From NCBI GenBank assembly GCA_021793405.1, contig JAJYSV010000023.1:1-53591 (forward strand): 53,591 nt of DNA, given 5' to 3'. The position numbers and the translations under genes are program-made. The stretch is from Acidobacteriota bacterium. GTDB lineage: Bacteria; Acidobacteriota; Terriglobia; Terriglobales; Acidobacteriaceae. Below are positions 44,656 to 52,736 of the stretch, piece by piece; position 1 is the first letter of the stretch; every line of letters starts with the position of its first letter. Under the pieces are notes generated by a model. That model made no database searches and had not been told where the DNA came from. It saw only the letters and a list, made by a program, of their open reading frames with translations.

Positions 44656-45009
44656 TTGACTATAGCAATCTGCGTTCAATGTGGCACAAGAAAATTCGGC
44701 GCATTTTCTCCCTGCGCTACGTGTGGTTTCACTCCCACAACTAGTACGGAACAAGCCAAAAGCGTCCTTTTAAGCGATCATCACCATACACGCGATGAAC
44801 TTGACCAGCTTGGCAGCATCATTCAGTCTGGCGACCCGGTTGTCTACGATGCGCCTGCACTTGCCCTGAATGAGCGCGTTTTCGAATGCATGGATGCAGA
44901 CCCGGACGCTTTCCAATGCGCCATCTGCGGTGAAGATGTGGACTGGTTTAATGAAACGCTCTGTCGAAAATGCAAAGAAAAAAAGGCCGCCGAAACAGGA
45001 CCGCAATAA
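44656..45009 (+). CDS. Small protein with two zinc-ribbon CxxC pairs
   Basis: A 117-residue protein with CVQC...CATC near the start and CAIC...CRKC near the end; each pair of motifs can hold one zinc ion. The middle (EQAKSVLLSDHHHTRDELDQLG) is helical. I have seen similar unnamed small proteins in other bacteria but cannot give a function. The TTG start follows GGAG at seven bases. It lies about 90 bases downstream of the OPT gene on the same strand and might share its transcript. Confidence 0.6.
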   Translation: MTIAICVQCGTRKFGAFSPCATCGFTPTTSTEQAKSVLLSDHHHTRDELDQLGSIIQSGDPVVYDAPALALNERVFECMDADPDAFQCAICGEDVDWFNETLCRKCKEKKAAETGPQ

Positions 45010-45023
45010 CTAAGGAGTAGGCC

Positions 45024-45216
45024 GTGACAAACAAAGCACAAAAGGTTGCAAAACGGAAAGCGCTCCTCGAACATAACAGCGCATGGCCAAGCACGCGAGG
45101 AGGGAAAACAGCCCGCGCCGTGCGTGGGCTTTCACCCGTATGATGGGCAGCCGCGATTTGAAAGCGGCTTCCTGATTGTCCAGGGCGGATTGATTGAAAG
45201 CGGAAAGCGCCGATAG
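45024..45216 (+). pseudogene. Possible small gene broken by a one-base shift
   Basis: GTG 45024 has a very good ribosome-binding site, AAGGAG, six bases upstream. Its frame (VTNKAQKVAKRKALLEH...) ends at TGA 45141-45143 after 39 residues. Moving one base forward at the AAAA run near 45105-45108 gives another frame that continues as QPAPCVGFHPYDGQPRFESG and ends at TAG 45214-45216. The two parts together look like one protein of about 63 residues. A sequencing error, a true frameshift mutation or a programmed shift are all possible. Confidence 0.4.
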
Positions 45217-45239
45217 CGCTGGGGGTTTTCGCCGCCCAC

Positions 45240-46427
45240 TCAACCTTCGGAAGCCTGCTCCGCCGCAATAGCCTGCGGACCGGCAACCCGCGCCGCTGGA
45301 AATTGTTCCCGCGCATGCTTCAACGCCGGCAGCACCTGGTGCAGCCAGTTGCGGGTCGGCCGCTCCAGGAACCGATAGGCCAGCAGCGCGGCAACCTCCA
45401 GCATGAAATAGGAGATCCATGGATCGAAGCGCGCAATGTGCAGCCGAACCAGGATGCCGCTCTCGTGGATCCAGCGCCACAGGTTGAAGTGAAGAATGTA
45501 GAGGCAATAACTGGCCTCGCCCACCGCGACGAATAGCGGAAAACGCAGGACCCGCGTGATTGGATGATGTCCCGTCAGGCCCAGAATTGTAATGGCGAAC
45601 AACGGCGTGATCAGCCCATCGTGCATCAGCAGAAACGGCATCTTCTGTCCCTGCATCAACACCGTACACACAGTGCCCAGCCCTACAATCGCCAACCAGT
45701 AGCGAGTGCGATTCGCCAGCTGCATCCGGTCATTCAGTTTGGAGAGCACAATGCCGGCGGTAAACGTCGGCAGATGCGGCAGCGGCGTCATTTTTACCGC
45801 TCGCAGCCAGTAGCTGTTGGACATGCGAGTGATCGGCCCCAGCCCATCCGGCCGCACCCACATGTAGACCAACGGAACCACCAGCGAAGCCAGCCAGCAC
45901 CCTGCCAGGATCATCAGCAGCTTGCGTGTTTTCTGCGGCCATTTGATGGCCACCAGCATCGGAAACAGCAAATAGAACACCGTCTCGCAGGAGAGGGTCC
46001 AGGCCGGCGTGTTCCAGAACGTGCATAGCCTCGGGCTCCAGCCCTGCTGCATGATCGCCGTCAGCCCCACACCCTGAAAAAACTGCGCATGGGTCCGGTA
46101 TTTCCATTCCAGTTCCAGAATTGGAATCGAAATCAGCAGCCCCAGAAGATAAACCGGATACAGCCGCGAAAACCGCGTCTGCCAGAATTGCTTGCGGTCG
46201 AACTGGCCGGCATCCGATCGGTCGGAATAGTTGTAGGCGAGAATGAATCCAGACAAGAGAAAAAAGAAGTTCACGCCTACGTAACCGTTATCCATCATGG
46301 GAGCCAGCGGACCGAACCATGCCGGATTCCAAAAATGAAAGAACACGATATTAGTCGCGGTAAAGGCGCGGAGACCCGTCAGTGCGGGCATGACGGGCCG
46401 GCGTGGAATGGGAATCGCGAGTGCCAT
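45240..46427 (-). CDS. Acyltransferase 3 family membrane protein
   Basis: A membrane O-acyltransferase-type protein of 395 residues with about 10 membrane segments. LTGLRAFTATNIVFFHFW holds the conserved R and H, and GYVGVNFFFLLSGFIL and FWQTRFSRLYPVYLL are the typical next segments. Such enzymes acylate polysaccharides, lipids or antibiotics. ATG 46427 lies five bases after the pyrH stop, so the two are likely co-transcribed. Substrate unknown. Confidence 0.85.
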   Translation of the reverse strand: MALAIPIPRRPVMPALTGLRAFTATNIVFFHFWNPAWFGPLAPMMDNGYVGVNFFFLLSGFILAYNYSDRSDAGQFDRKQFWQTRFSRLYPVYLLGLLISIPILELEWKYRTHAQFFQGVGLTAIMQQGWSPRLCTFWNTPAWTLSCETVFYLLFPMLVAIKWPQKTRKLLMILAGCWLASLVVPLVYMWVRPDGLGPITRMSNSYWLRAVKMTPLPHLPTFTAGIVLSKLNDRMQLANRTRYWLAIVGLGTVCTVLMQGQKMPFLLMHDGLITPLFAITILGLTGHHPITRVLRFPLFVAVGEASYCLYILHFNLWRWIHESGILVRLHIARFDPWISYFMLEVAALLAYRFLERPTRNWLHQVLPALKHAREQFPAARVAGPQAIAAEQASEG

Positions 46428-46432
46428 TGTGC

Positions 46433-47137
46433 CTATGTAGTGACCAGGGAGCCAACTTTTTCGCCGGCAATCGCTCGTCGAATGTTGCCCGGTTGGTTCA
46501 TGCTGAAAATGATCATCGGCAGATCGTTGTCCTTGCAAAGACTTACGGCTGTCATGTCCATCACTCGCAGGTTCCTCTGCAGGATTTCCATGTAGCTGAT
46601 TTCGTCAAACTTGATCGCATCCTTATGCAGGACGGGATCGGCACTGTAAATGCCCTCCACCTTGGTGGCTTTCAGCAACACATCCGCCTTGATCTCCATC
46701 GCGCGAAGCGAGGCGGCGGTGTCGGTCGAAAAATATGGATTGCCGGTGCCGGCGGCAAAAATCACCACTCTTCCTTTTTCTAGATGCCGAATGGCTCGAC
46801 GACGGATGTACGGCTCCGAAACCTGGTTCATTTCAATGGCGCTCATCACGCGGCAAAAGACATTCTGCTTTTCCAGCGCATCCTGAATCGCCAAGGCGTT
46901 GATGATAGTCGCCAGCATGCCCATGTGATCCGCGGATACGCGATCCATTTCCTGTGCCTGCTCCGCCACCCCGCGGAAAAAATTGCCTCCGCCCACCACG
47001 ATCGCCAACTCCACGCCCATGGTATGCACATCAGCGATTTCCGCGGCGATTTCATGCACCCGTGTGACGTCGACCCCGAAGCCGCGGTCGGCGGCCAGCG
47101 CCTCGCCAGAAAGCTTAAGAAGAACTCGTTTGTACAT
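46433..47137 (-). CDS. pyrH: UMP kinase
   Basis: Phosphorylates UMP to UDP in pyrimidine synthesis. The 234-residue protein has the amino-acid-kinase fold: [73 protein letters not shown] and [22 protein letters not shown] 47137 is preceded by AAAAGG. It is in the same orientation as rplM-rpsI-rpsB-tsf, but separated from tsf by about 3.3 kb of other DNA. The upstream open frame to 47206 is not part of the protein. Confidence 0.96.
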   Translation of the reverse strand: MYKRVLLKLSGEALAADRGFGVDVTRVHEIAAEIADVHTMGVELAIVVGGGNFFRGVAEQAQEMDRVSADHMGMLATIINALAIQDALEKQNVFCRVMSAIEMNQVSEPYIRRRAIRHLEKGRVVIFAAGTGNPYFSTDTAASLRAMEIKADVLLKATKVEGIYSADPVLHKDAIKFDEISYMEILQRNLRVMDMTAVSLCKDNDLPMIIFSMNQPGNIRRAIAGEKVGSLVTT

Positions 47138-47244
47138 GCCTTTTGAGTATCTCAGAAGTTGGACGAAGCGGGGAAATCGAACTCGTATGCCCGTAGATCT
47201 TCTCATCGTGATCTCGCGGTGGAACTGTTCTGGCGTCCCAAATG

Positions 47245-47250
47245 TATACT
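47245..47250 (+). promoter_or_regulatory. -10 box of the YVTN-propeller gene
   Basis: TATACT lies nine bases before ATG 47260, with no ribosome-binding site between. It overlaps another in-frame ATG (47242), which is therefore unlikely as the start. The transcript would be almost leaderless. Confidence 0.45.
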
Positions 47251-47259
47251 GCGTTTGCC

Positions 47260-48297
47260 ATGCGAAAGCCTATCTTGCTGTCTCTTCTACCTGCCGGTCT
47301 TTGCCTGACCTTCCTTTCGGTATCGGCCCGCGCACAGACCTCTGCTATAACCCCCTCCAAACCTGCCGCGCCGGTGTTATTGGTCATCAACCAGGGCGAC
47401 AAAAACGTCAGCATCGTGAATCCTGCAAGCGGCGAACAAGTTGCGACCATCTCCGAGGGCGTGACGGCCGTCCATGGCCATGAGGCAGCGGCATCACCCA
47501 ATGGCCGCATCGCTTATGTGCCCATCTACGGAAACGTCGGCGTAGGCAAGCCGGGACTGAATGGCCATGAAATGCTGGTCATCGATATTCCCACGCGCAC
47601 CATTATCCACCATGTCGAGTTCAGCCACGGCGTGCGGCCACATTGCGCGATCTATAACCCCCATGACGGAATGCTGTATGTGACCACGGAACTCGACAAG
47701 GATGTGACGATCATCGACCCGCATACGCTCAAAATTGTTGGCACGATTCCGACTGGGCAGGAACAGTCTCACATGCTGGCCATCTCGCATGATGGCCGCC
47801 ATGGGTACACCGCCAATGTGGGACCGGGCACCGTTTCGGTGCTGGATATAAAAGCGCGAAAGACACTTGCTGTCATTCCGATTTCGGCGGAGACACAGCG
47901 CATTTCCGTTTCGAACGACGACAGCATGGCTTTCACCTCCGACCAGAGGAAGCCTCAACTTGCCGTCATCGATACGGCCGCCAACAAGGTGAAAGCATGG
48001 GTTGCGTTGCCTGGATTGGGCTACGGAACAGCTTCCACCAAAGATGGACGCTCACTGCTGGTGGCGATTCCGGCGAAGGGCCTGGTCGCGGTCGTCGATC
48101 TCCACACCCTGAAAGTAGTACATACGATCGCGGTTCCCAGCGCGCCGCAGGAGATTCTGGTACGCCCGGATGGCAAGGTAGCCTATGTTTCCTGCAATGT
48201 GAAACATCAGGTGGCGGCGATCGATCTTTCGAACTGGAAGGTGCAGAAACTGATCGATGTGGGGGCGGGCGCGGACGGACTCGCCTGGGCGCGATGA
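47260..48297 (+). CDS. Exported YVTN/YncE-like beta-propeller protein
   Basis: A 345-residue exported protein with a signal peptide ([20 protein letters not shown]). Repeats such as [56 protein letters not shown] and [18 protein letters not shown] are the blades of a seven-bladed propeller of YVTN type. Role is binding or scaffold; some such proteins bind DNA or surfaces. No partner is adjacent. Divergent from pyrH. Confidence 0.8.
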   Translation: MRKPILLSLLPAGLCLTFLSVSARAQTSAITPSKPAAPVLLVINQGDKNVSIVNPASGEQVATISEGVTAVHGHEAAASPNGRIAYVPIYGNVGVGKPGLNGHEMLVIDIPTRTIIHHVEFSHGVRPHCAIYNPHDGMLYVTTELDKDVTIIDPHTLKIVGTIPTGQEQSHMLAISHDGRHGYTANVGPGTVSVLDIKARKTLAVIPISAETQRISVSNDDSMAFTSDQRKPQLAVIDTAANKVKAWVALPGLGYGTASTKDGRSLLVAIPAKGLVAVVDLHTLKVVHTIAVPSAPQEILVRPDGKVAYVSCNVKHQVAAIDLSNWKVQKLIDVGAGADGLAWAR

Positions 48298-48367
48298 GCA
48301 GGCGTGACGAATCGCGGACAATTTCGCCGCAAATAAAAGGGTAATGATCCCCTCAGAACAAGTTATC

Positions 48368-48373
48368 TATAAT
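48368..48373 (+). promoter_or_regulatory. -10 box of the tRNA-Leu-like gene
   Basis: A perfect TATAAT whose last base is six bases before the first base of the tRNA, so the transcript should begin at or near the tRNA's own 5' end. The -35 region (about 48345-48350, TGATCC) is weak. Confidence 0.6.
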
Positions 48374-48379
48374 AGCAAT

Positions 48380-48489
48380 GCGGCTGTGGTGAAATGGCAG
48401 ACACGGCGGGTTGCCTGAGCGCCTTCGACGAGGACGCTGAGGAACCCGCCGAGCGCAAGCTCGTGGGGGTTCAAGTCCCCTCAGCCGTA
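48380..48489 (+). tRNA. tRNA-Leu-like gene with an enlarged anticodon arm
   Basis: The 110-nt gene folds as a class II tRNA except for one arm. Acceptor: 48380-48386 with 48482-48488 (seven pairs, one G-T), discriminator A 48489, no encoded CCA. D stem GTG/CAC (48389-48391, 48402-48404). Variable arm CGAGC-GCAA-GCTCG (48450-48463). T arm 48465-48481 with loop TTCAAGT. The anticodon stem is GCGGG/CCCGC (48406-48410, 48445-48449), but its loop is 34 nt (48411-48444) instead of 7. That loop continues the helix: TT/AA, then CCT/AGG, AGCG/CGCT, CC/GG with small bulges and a G-G mismatch, closing on TTCGACGA. The long variable arm and A73 suggest leucine; the anticodon cannot be assigned. Confidence 0.75.
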
Positions 48490-48490
48490 C

Positions 48491-49087
48491 TCATTTCAGG
48501 TCTAGTAGGTGTTGGGAAGAGAGTCTTACAGGATCTTGCGATTGAATCAGCAAGTCCGTCCTTTGGTAGTCCCTGTCCCAACGCTGTAGCACATCGCAAT
48601 TGCGCGAGAGGGCGGACGCGACATGGAGAGAATCCGCAGCTTTCATATTGTGACTCCGGGCAATTTCGGCTGCTCTATGTGAAATGGAGGGGATGACCTG
48701 TATCTTTTTGATCCATGGCCACTCGAACATCTGCTTGATTTTTACCGCGTGCGCCTCCGAAAGATGTCTTGTTGGGAGGGTATTCCGTTTGTAGTAAGTC
48801 CAAATCTTCTCAAATTCTCCCGGCGCTTCTGGATGTATAGCATTTCCGTCTTTGTCTGTTCCTTTGAGCAATTCTGCCCAAAGAGGAACAGGGAAGGGCT
48901 GAAACGGCGCTTTTGGCCGAATCGTTTCTACGATAGTCCACACAGAAGTCCATATTTCAATTTCGTCGTTTCTGGCGTGTTTGAGTATGTCTTCGCAGAT
49001 CAACGCCCTCGCGACTTCGTCTGGATGGGTGCCGCTCAGGTAGCTAATAAAACAGCTAGTGTCCCAATAGACTTTTCGGGGTGCCAT
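48491..49087 (-). CDS. PIN-domain ribonuclease-like protein
   Basis: A 198-residue protein of the PIN superfamily, which includes VapC toxins. Candidate metal-binding residues are D9 (YWDTSCFISYL), E54 (TIVETIRPK), D152 (KAADSLHVASAL) and D171/D173 (RWDRDYQR). It is longer than typical VapC (about 130), with an insert near 70-105. Its ATG overlaps the previous stop by one base (TGATG), so the two are translationally coupled. Its stop codon begins one base after the 3' end of the convergent tRNA-like gene. The DNA is AT-richer than the ribosomal genes nearby, suggesting acquisition. Confidence 0.8.
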   Translation of the reverse strand: MAPRKVYWDTSCFISYLSGTHPDEVARALICEDILKHARNDEIEIWTSVWTIVETIRPKAPFQPFPVPLWAELLKGTDKDGNAIHPEAPGEFEKIWTYYKRNTLPTRHLSEAHAVKIKQMFEWPWIKKIQVIPSISHRAAEIARSHNMKAADSLHVASALSRNCDVLQRWDRDYQRTDLLIQSQDPVRLSSQHLLDLK

Positions 49088-49875
49088 CAATCACAGTCCT
49101 CAAAGAACTCTTTCAGAGATAGACCGCCAGTAAAATCAGGAATCAGTCCTCGCATTTCCTCAATCGTTGGAAGTCTGGTGGGATTCAAGATTGAATCGAA
49201 AGTTTCCACCGTCATGGATAGAGGTCTACCATAACGATCGGCTTTTACCATGCCAGTCACCAATACCCTCACTCCCAAAAGCTCCATCGCTTGGGCCTTT
49301 TGCTTGGGCTGAAGGTAGCAGCGAACTGGTCTCTTAGATTCCTCATCCCACACGCGAAATTCCAAGCCACGATGTACGGAAATAGTGTCCAAGTTTCCCA
49401 CAACAGTTCCAAACGATACGGACTTTGGGCTCGTGAGGTCTTGAACCTGCGACAGCGTTTTGATGGTCACAGTAGTAGTCAAGGTCCGCGAGTCTCGTAC
49501 ATCCGTGTAAATAGCGGATGCGCCCATTTTAGGAGCAGTTTTAGCTATCCTTTCTACCCTCGTCAATGCAGCGTCGGACAGAAACTTGTTTCTCTCCCCG
49601 CGGGCGGTAAGCGAATCGATATTCGCGATGACCTGCCGTCCGACTATTTCGCTCGTGTCACGGACGGCGCGGCGCAGCGAGGGCGTCACCCCTATGATCG
49701 GCGAAGGATTATTTTGCAGCGTCGTTACACGCCAGCGAAGATTGCCGCTTTTTCTTTCAGCGACGGAAGAATCAACTTCCTGAAGAAGTCCTAGAAAGTT
49801 TCCAGTTGCGCGAACAAACTCCTGTAGATCAACGGTGTTTCCCTCGCCAACACGCATGAAGATCGATTCGGCCAT
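49087..49875 (-). CDS. Partner protein of the PIN nuclease, unrecognised family
   Basis: I do not recognise a named domain. The 262-residue protein begins MAESIFMRVGEGNTVDLQEF, has a helical region with LGLLQEVDSSVAERKSG, then a likely beta-rich middle (IYTDVRD, TTTVTIKTLSQVQDL, VSFGTVVGNLDTISVHRG) and LLGVRVLVTGMVKADRYGRP, and ends in an acidic tail (LPTIEEMRGLIPDFTGG ... EFFEDCD). The tail could contact the PIN protein, as antitoxin tails do, but this is inference. ATG 49875 is preceded by GAGGAT. It is the first gene of a two-gene operon with the PIN gene. A toxin-antitoxin-type unit is possible; it is unusually long for an antitoxin. Confidence 0.65.
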   Translation of the reverse strand: MAESIFMRVGEGNTVDLQEFVRATGNFLGLLQEVDSSVAERKSGNLRWRVTTLQNNPSPIIGVTPSLRRAVRDTSEIVGRQVIANIDSLTARGERNKFLSDAALTRVERIAKTAPKMGASAIYTDVRDSRTLTTTVTIKTLSQVQDLTSPKSVSFGTVVGNLDTISVHRGLEFRVWDEESKRPVRCYLQPKQKAQAMELLGVRVLVTGMVKADRYGRPLSMTVETFDSILNPTRLPTIEEMRGLIPDFTGGLSLKEFFEDCD

Positions 49876-50008
49876 GGCGCTATCCTCGCAGTGATAAGCT
49901 TCCGGTAGGCCGCAGATTGCACTCGGTGTTTGCGTCACCGGGGACAAAACATGCGGAAGGCGCAGGCAAAATCGTCAGAACAGAAATGAGAATCACCATC
50001 ACACCCGT

Positions 50009-50302
50009 TCACGCGGGTTGACTATCACAACTTAGTTGAAGCGGGTTATTGCGACACCCGCTCAGAACCTGCTCCAAAAGCGAAGTGAACATCGGCTGTC
50101 CAGCATTCCTGCGGTTACACCGGAAACTATACTCGTCTAAGTAGGTTTGCAGGTATTTTTTGCTGACCGAATGGTATACCCGGCCGATACCCCTCGTTAC
50201 GAAACTCAAGAACCGCTCAATCGTACTCTTGTTGGTGTCGCCCACAACGTAGGCTCCCGCACTTTGATTGATGAGGCGATGTGGTGTCGTTAACACTTTC
50301 AA
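50009..50302 (-). pseudogene. IS1595-family transposase remnant (C-terminal part)
   Basis: The frame encodes the end of a transposase of the ISXO2/IS1595 type: GDTNKSTIERFLSFVTRGI then GRVYHSVSKKYLQTYLDEYS and FRCNRRNAG. The N-terminal zinc ribbon and most of the catalytic core are missing, and no full transposase lies upstream. Small inverted repeats flank the end (49999-50014 and 50039-50060), but no clear terminal repeats or target duplication could be set. It marks past insertion between tsf and the PIN module. Confidence 0.75.
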
Positions 50303-50342
50303 GACCCTAGTACGATGCTAACTCAGTGGATAACCGCAAAAC

Positions 50343-50371
50343 AAAAAAGCCCGACCGGAGTCGGGCTTTTT
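50343..50371. terminator. Rho-independent terminator after tsf
   Basis: GCCCGAC (50349-50355) pairs with GTCGGGC (50360-50366) around CGGA, flanked by AAAAAA and TTTTT, so it can work on both strands. It ends the rpsB-tsf unit. Confidence 0.9.
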
Positions 50372-50404
50372 GTTTGAAGAGGAAGGCCGTCTAGCGCCTG
50401 CGGT

Positions 50405-51049
50405 TTATGCAGTCGTCTTGATCTGCGCAATGGTCCAGTTGGCGTCGCCAACCTTGAAACGGGCGAAGCGGCGCACCACGATGTTTTCCCCCAGCTTGCC
50501 GACCTTCTGCGCGATCAACTGGGCGATAGTCACGGTCTGCTCCTTGATGAACGGCTGCTCCAGCAGGCAGACTTCCTCGTAGAACTTCGACATTTTTCCT
50601 TCGACGATTTTTTCAATCACCGGAGCGGGCTTGCCGGTCTGCGCAGCCTGTGCGCGATAGATATCCTTCTCGCGTTCCAGGTCTTCCGGGGTCACGTCTT
50701 CCTTGCGGATGTAGCGCGGATCGGTGGCTGCGATATGCATGGCGATATCCTTCAGCAGTTCTTGAAAATCGGGGGTACGGGCGACAAAATCGCTTTCGCA
50801 GTTCACCTCAATCAACACGCCAATCTTGCCGCCGGCGTGGATGTAGGTTCCCACCGCGCCTTCGCTGGCGGTACGGCTGGCCTTCTTCGCGGCCGACGCC
50901 ATCCCCCGTTTGCGCAGCACGACCACAGCTTCTTCCATGTCGCCTTTTGCTTCTGTCAGAGCATTGCGGCAGTCCATCATAGGAGCGCCGGTTTTCTCGC
51001 GCAGCTCCTTCACCATTGCGGCTGAAATTGTTTCCGTCACGGATGACAT
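50405..51049 (-). CDS. tsf: Elongation factor Ts
   Basis: The guanine-nucleotide exchange factor of EF-Tu. From ATG 51049 it has 214 residues, the shorter form common outside Enterobacteria (E. coli 283). The UBA-like N-domain has VKELREKTGAPMMDCRNAL, followed by KGDMEEAVVVLRKRG and IEVNCESDFVART, then the C-terminal FYEEVCLLEQPFIKEQTVT. GTG 51040 would be a better-spaced start after AAGGA. It is downstream of rpsB, with a repeat pair between. Confidence 0.96.
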   Translation of the reverse strand: MSSVTETISAAMVKELREKTGAPMMDCRNALTEAKGDMEEAVVVLRKRGMASAAKKASRTASEGAVGTYIHAGGKIGVLIEVNCESDFVARTPDFQELLKDIAMHIAATDPRYIRKEDVTPEDLEREKDIYRAQAAQTGKPAPVIEKIVEGKMSKFYEEVCLLEQPFIKEQTVTIAQLIAQKVGKLGENIVVRRFARFKVGDANWTIAQIKTTA

Positions 51050-51094
51050 CCTTTTTACGTCCAATCTTAGAATTTTGGCTATGGAAAGTGAGAG

Positions 51095-51208
51095 TTGTCA
51101 TTCTGAACGGAGGTCGCCATGGCGACCGAAGTGAAGAATCCAGAGCTTCCTCGCCTCGCAAGAGGAGCCATTACCGCTTTGGATTCTTCGCTGCGCTCAG
51201 AGTGACAA
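51095..51208. repeat. Inverted pair of GAATCC-core interspersed repeats
   Basis: TTGTCATTCTGA (51095-51106) with GAAGAATCCAGAG (51132-51144), then the inverse TTTGGATTCTTCGCTGCG (from 51178) and TCAGAGTGACAA (51197-51208). The outer arms can pair in the rpsB-tsf mRNA. The same repeat family occurs at 20643-20717. Confidence 0.75.
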
Positions 51209-51241
51209 ACCTATTTCAATTGCAGCGTCGCTGAACCAGCG

Positions 51242-52150
51242 TTAGACGCCGCTCTCGGCAGCGGCGGCTTCGGGCTCATCCGCAATTGCAGAAACGGCGG
51301 ACGGAGCCTTGCGAATCCCGCCGCCCAGCGCCTGTTCCAGATCGACATCTTCATCGGCCAGTTCGGGATCGTACTTGGCTGCATTGAAGCTATCCGGAGC
51401 GCCATCGCCAGCGGCTTCGTCTGCGCTGGCCGTTACGCCGGCAAGCTCGGCCTGCTGCTTGTCGCCGCTCATCTGCACACCTTCGACGATCGAATCCGCG
51501 ACTTTGGAGGTGAACAGGCGAATGGCGCGCAGCGCATCATCGTTGCCCGGAATAATGTAGTCCACCAGCGTGGGATCGCAATTCGTGTCGACCACGGCGA
51601 CCACGGGAATGCCCAGCTTGCGAGCTTCCTTCACCGCGATGGTTTCATTGTTCGAATCGACCACGAACAGCGCATCCGGCAAGCGCCGCATGTTCTTGAT
51701 ACCGGCCAGATTCGCTTGCAGATGCTTGCGCTCGCGTTCCAGCTTGATGACTTCTTTCTTCGTCATCAGGTCGTATCGGCCGTCGGTGGCCATCTCATCC
51801 AGTTCCTGAAGGCGCTTCACAGACTTCTGCACGGTCGTCCAATTGGTCAACAGACCGCCCAGCCAACGCTGATTGATGTAGAACATGCCGCAACGGGTAG
51901 CCTCTTCGGCAATAGCATCCTGCGCCTGCCGCTTGGTGCCGACAAACAATATCGTCTTGCCATCGAGAGCCAGGTCGGTCACATACTTGCTGGCTTCCTT
52001 GAACATCTTCAAGGTCTTTTGCAGATCGATGATGTAAATCCCGTTCCGTTCGCCAAAGATATATTCCTTCATCCTTGGGTTCCAGCGCTTCGTCTGATGC
52101 CCGAAGTGGACTCCCGCTTCGAGCAGTTCCTTCATGGTGATAGTGGCCAA
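51242..52150 (-). CDS. rpsB: 30S ribosomal protein S2
   Basis: S2 binds the 30S head-body junction and is needed for S1 binding. The 302-residue protein begins at TTG 52150 with AGGAGG four bases upstream. Typical segments: [51 protein letters not shown] and [26 protein letters not shown]-like end. The C-terminal 70 residues are an acidic Ala/Glu/Asp-rich tail not found in E. coli S2. First gene of the rpsB-tsf pair. Confidence 0.97.
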   Translation of the reverse strand: MATITMKELLEAGVHFGHQTKRWNPRMKEYIFGERNGIYIIDLQKTLKMFKEASKYVTDLALDGKTILFVGTKRQAQDAIAEEATRCGMFYINQRWLGGLLTNWTTVQKSVKRLQELDEMATDGRYDLMTKKEVIKLERERKHLQANLAGIKNMRRLPDALFVVDSNNETIAVKEARKLGIPVVAVVDTNCDPTLVDYIIPGNDDALRAIRLFTSKVADSIVEGVQMSGDKQQAELAGVTASADEAAGDGAPDSFNAAKYDPELADEDVDLEQALGGGIRKAPSAVSAIADEPEAAAAESGV

Positions 52151-52322
52151 ACGACCTCCTTGTGATTTGCATCCGGCCAGATTGGAAACTGGCTCAGATT
52201 CATCCCCGCGGGGAAATTTTGATACTCAGTAGACTCTGCAACTTTCACGCGCAAAGGCTGCACTCGTCCGGAGCGCAGCCCATCGCATATCTGTAAAGAA
52301 CTGCCAGCCCGAAAGCTGGAAA

Positions 52323-52718
52323 TTACCGCTTGCTGAACTGGAAGCGCTTGCGAGCGCCCTTCTGCCCGTACTTCTTACGTTCCTTCATGCGGGCATCGCG
52401 GGTCAAAAAGCCTTGTTCCTTCAGGCTGGCGCGCAATTCAATGTTGTATTCGAGCAATGCGCGGGCGGTACCCATTTTCACGGCATCCGCCTGCGCGGTC
52501 ACGCCGCCGCCCTTCACCGTGGTCAGTACATCGAACGTGGCCGCCAGGTCGGTTGCGACCAGGACGCGCTTGGCCGCGATGCGCTGCTGCTCGGTGACAA
52601 AATAATCCTCAAAGGCGCGGCCATTCACGGTAATCTTGCCACTGCCTGGACGCAGAAACACGCGAGCAATGCTCGTCTTGCGCCGACCGGTTCCGTAATA
52701 CTGAATCAATTCTGCCAT
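52323..52718 (-). CDS. rpsI: 30S ribosomal protein S9
   Basis: A 131-residue ribosomal protein whose basic C-terminal tail reaches the P-site t[22 protein letters not shown] near the start and the final [17 protein letters not shown] with the conserved terminal Lys-Arg are diagnostic. It follows rplM by 18 bases, the universal order. Confidence 0.98.
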   Translation of the reverse strand: MAELIQYYGTGRRKTSIARVFLRPGSGKITVNGRAFEDYFVTEQQRIAAKRVLVATDLAATFDVLTTVKGGGVTAQADAVKMGTARALLEYNIELRASLKEQGFLTRDARMKERKKYGQKGARKRFQFSKR

Positions 52719-52736
52719 ACGTTTTTCGCTGTCCCG

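Noticed and set aside
48411-48444. Group I or other self-splicing intron in the tRNA
   Set aside because: The insert is only about 27 bases longer than a normal loop, far below group I size, and no contiguous removal restores a leucine anticodon.
48470-50404. Direct repeat of the tRNA 3' end as an attachment site
   Set aside because: I could not find a second copy of the T-arm/acceptor sequence near the other side of the island, so integrase-type insertion is not supported.
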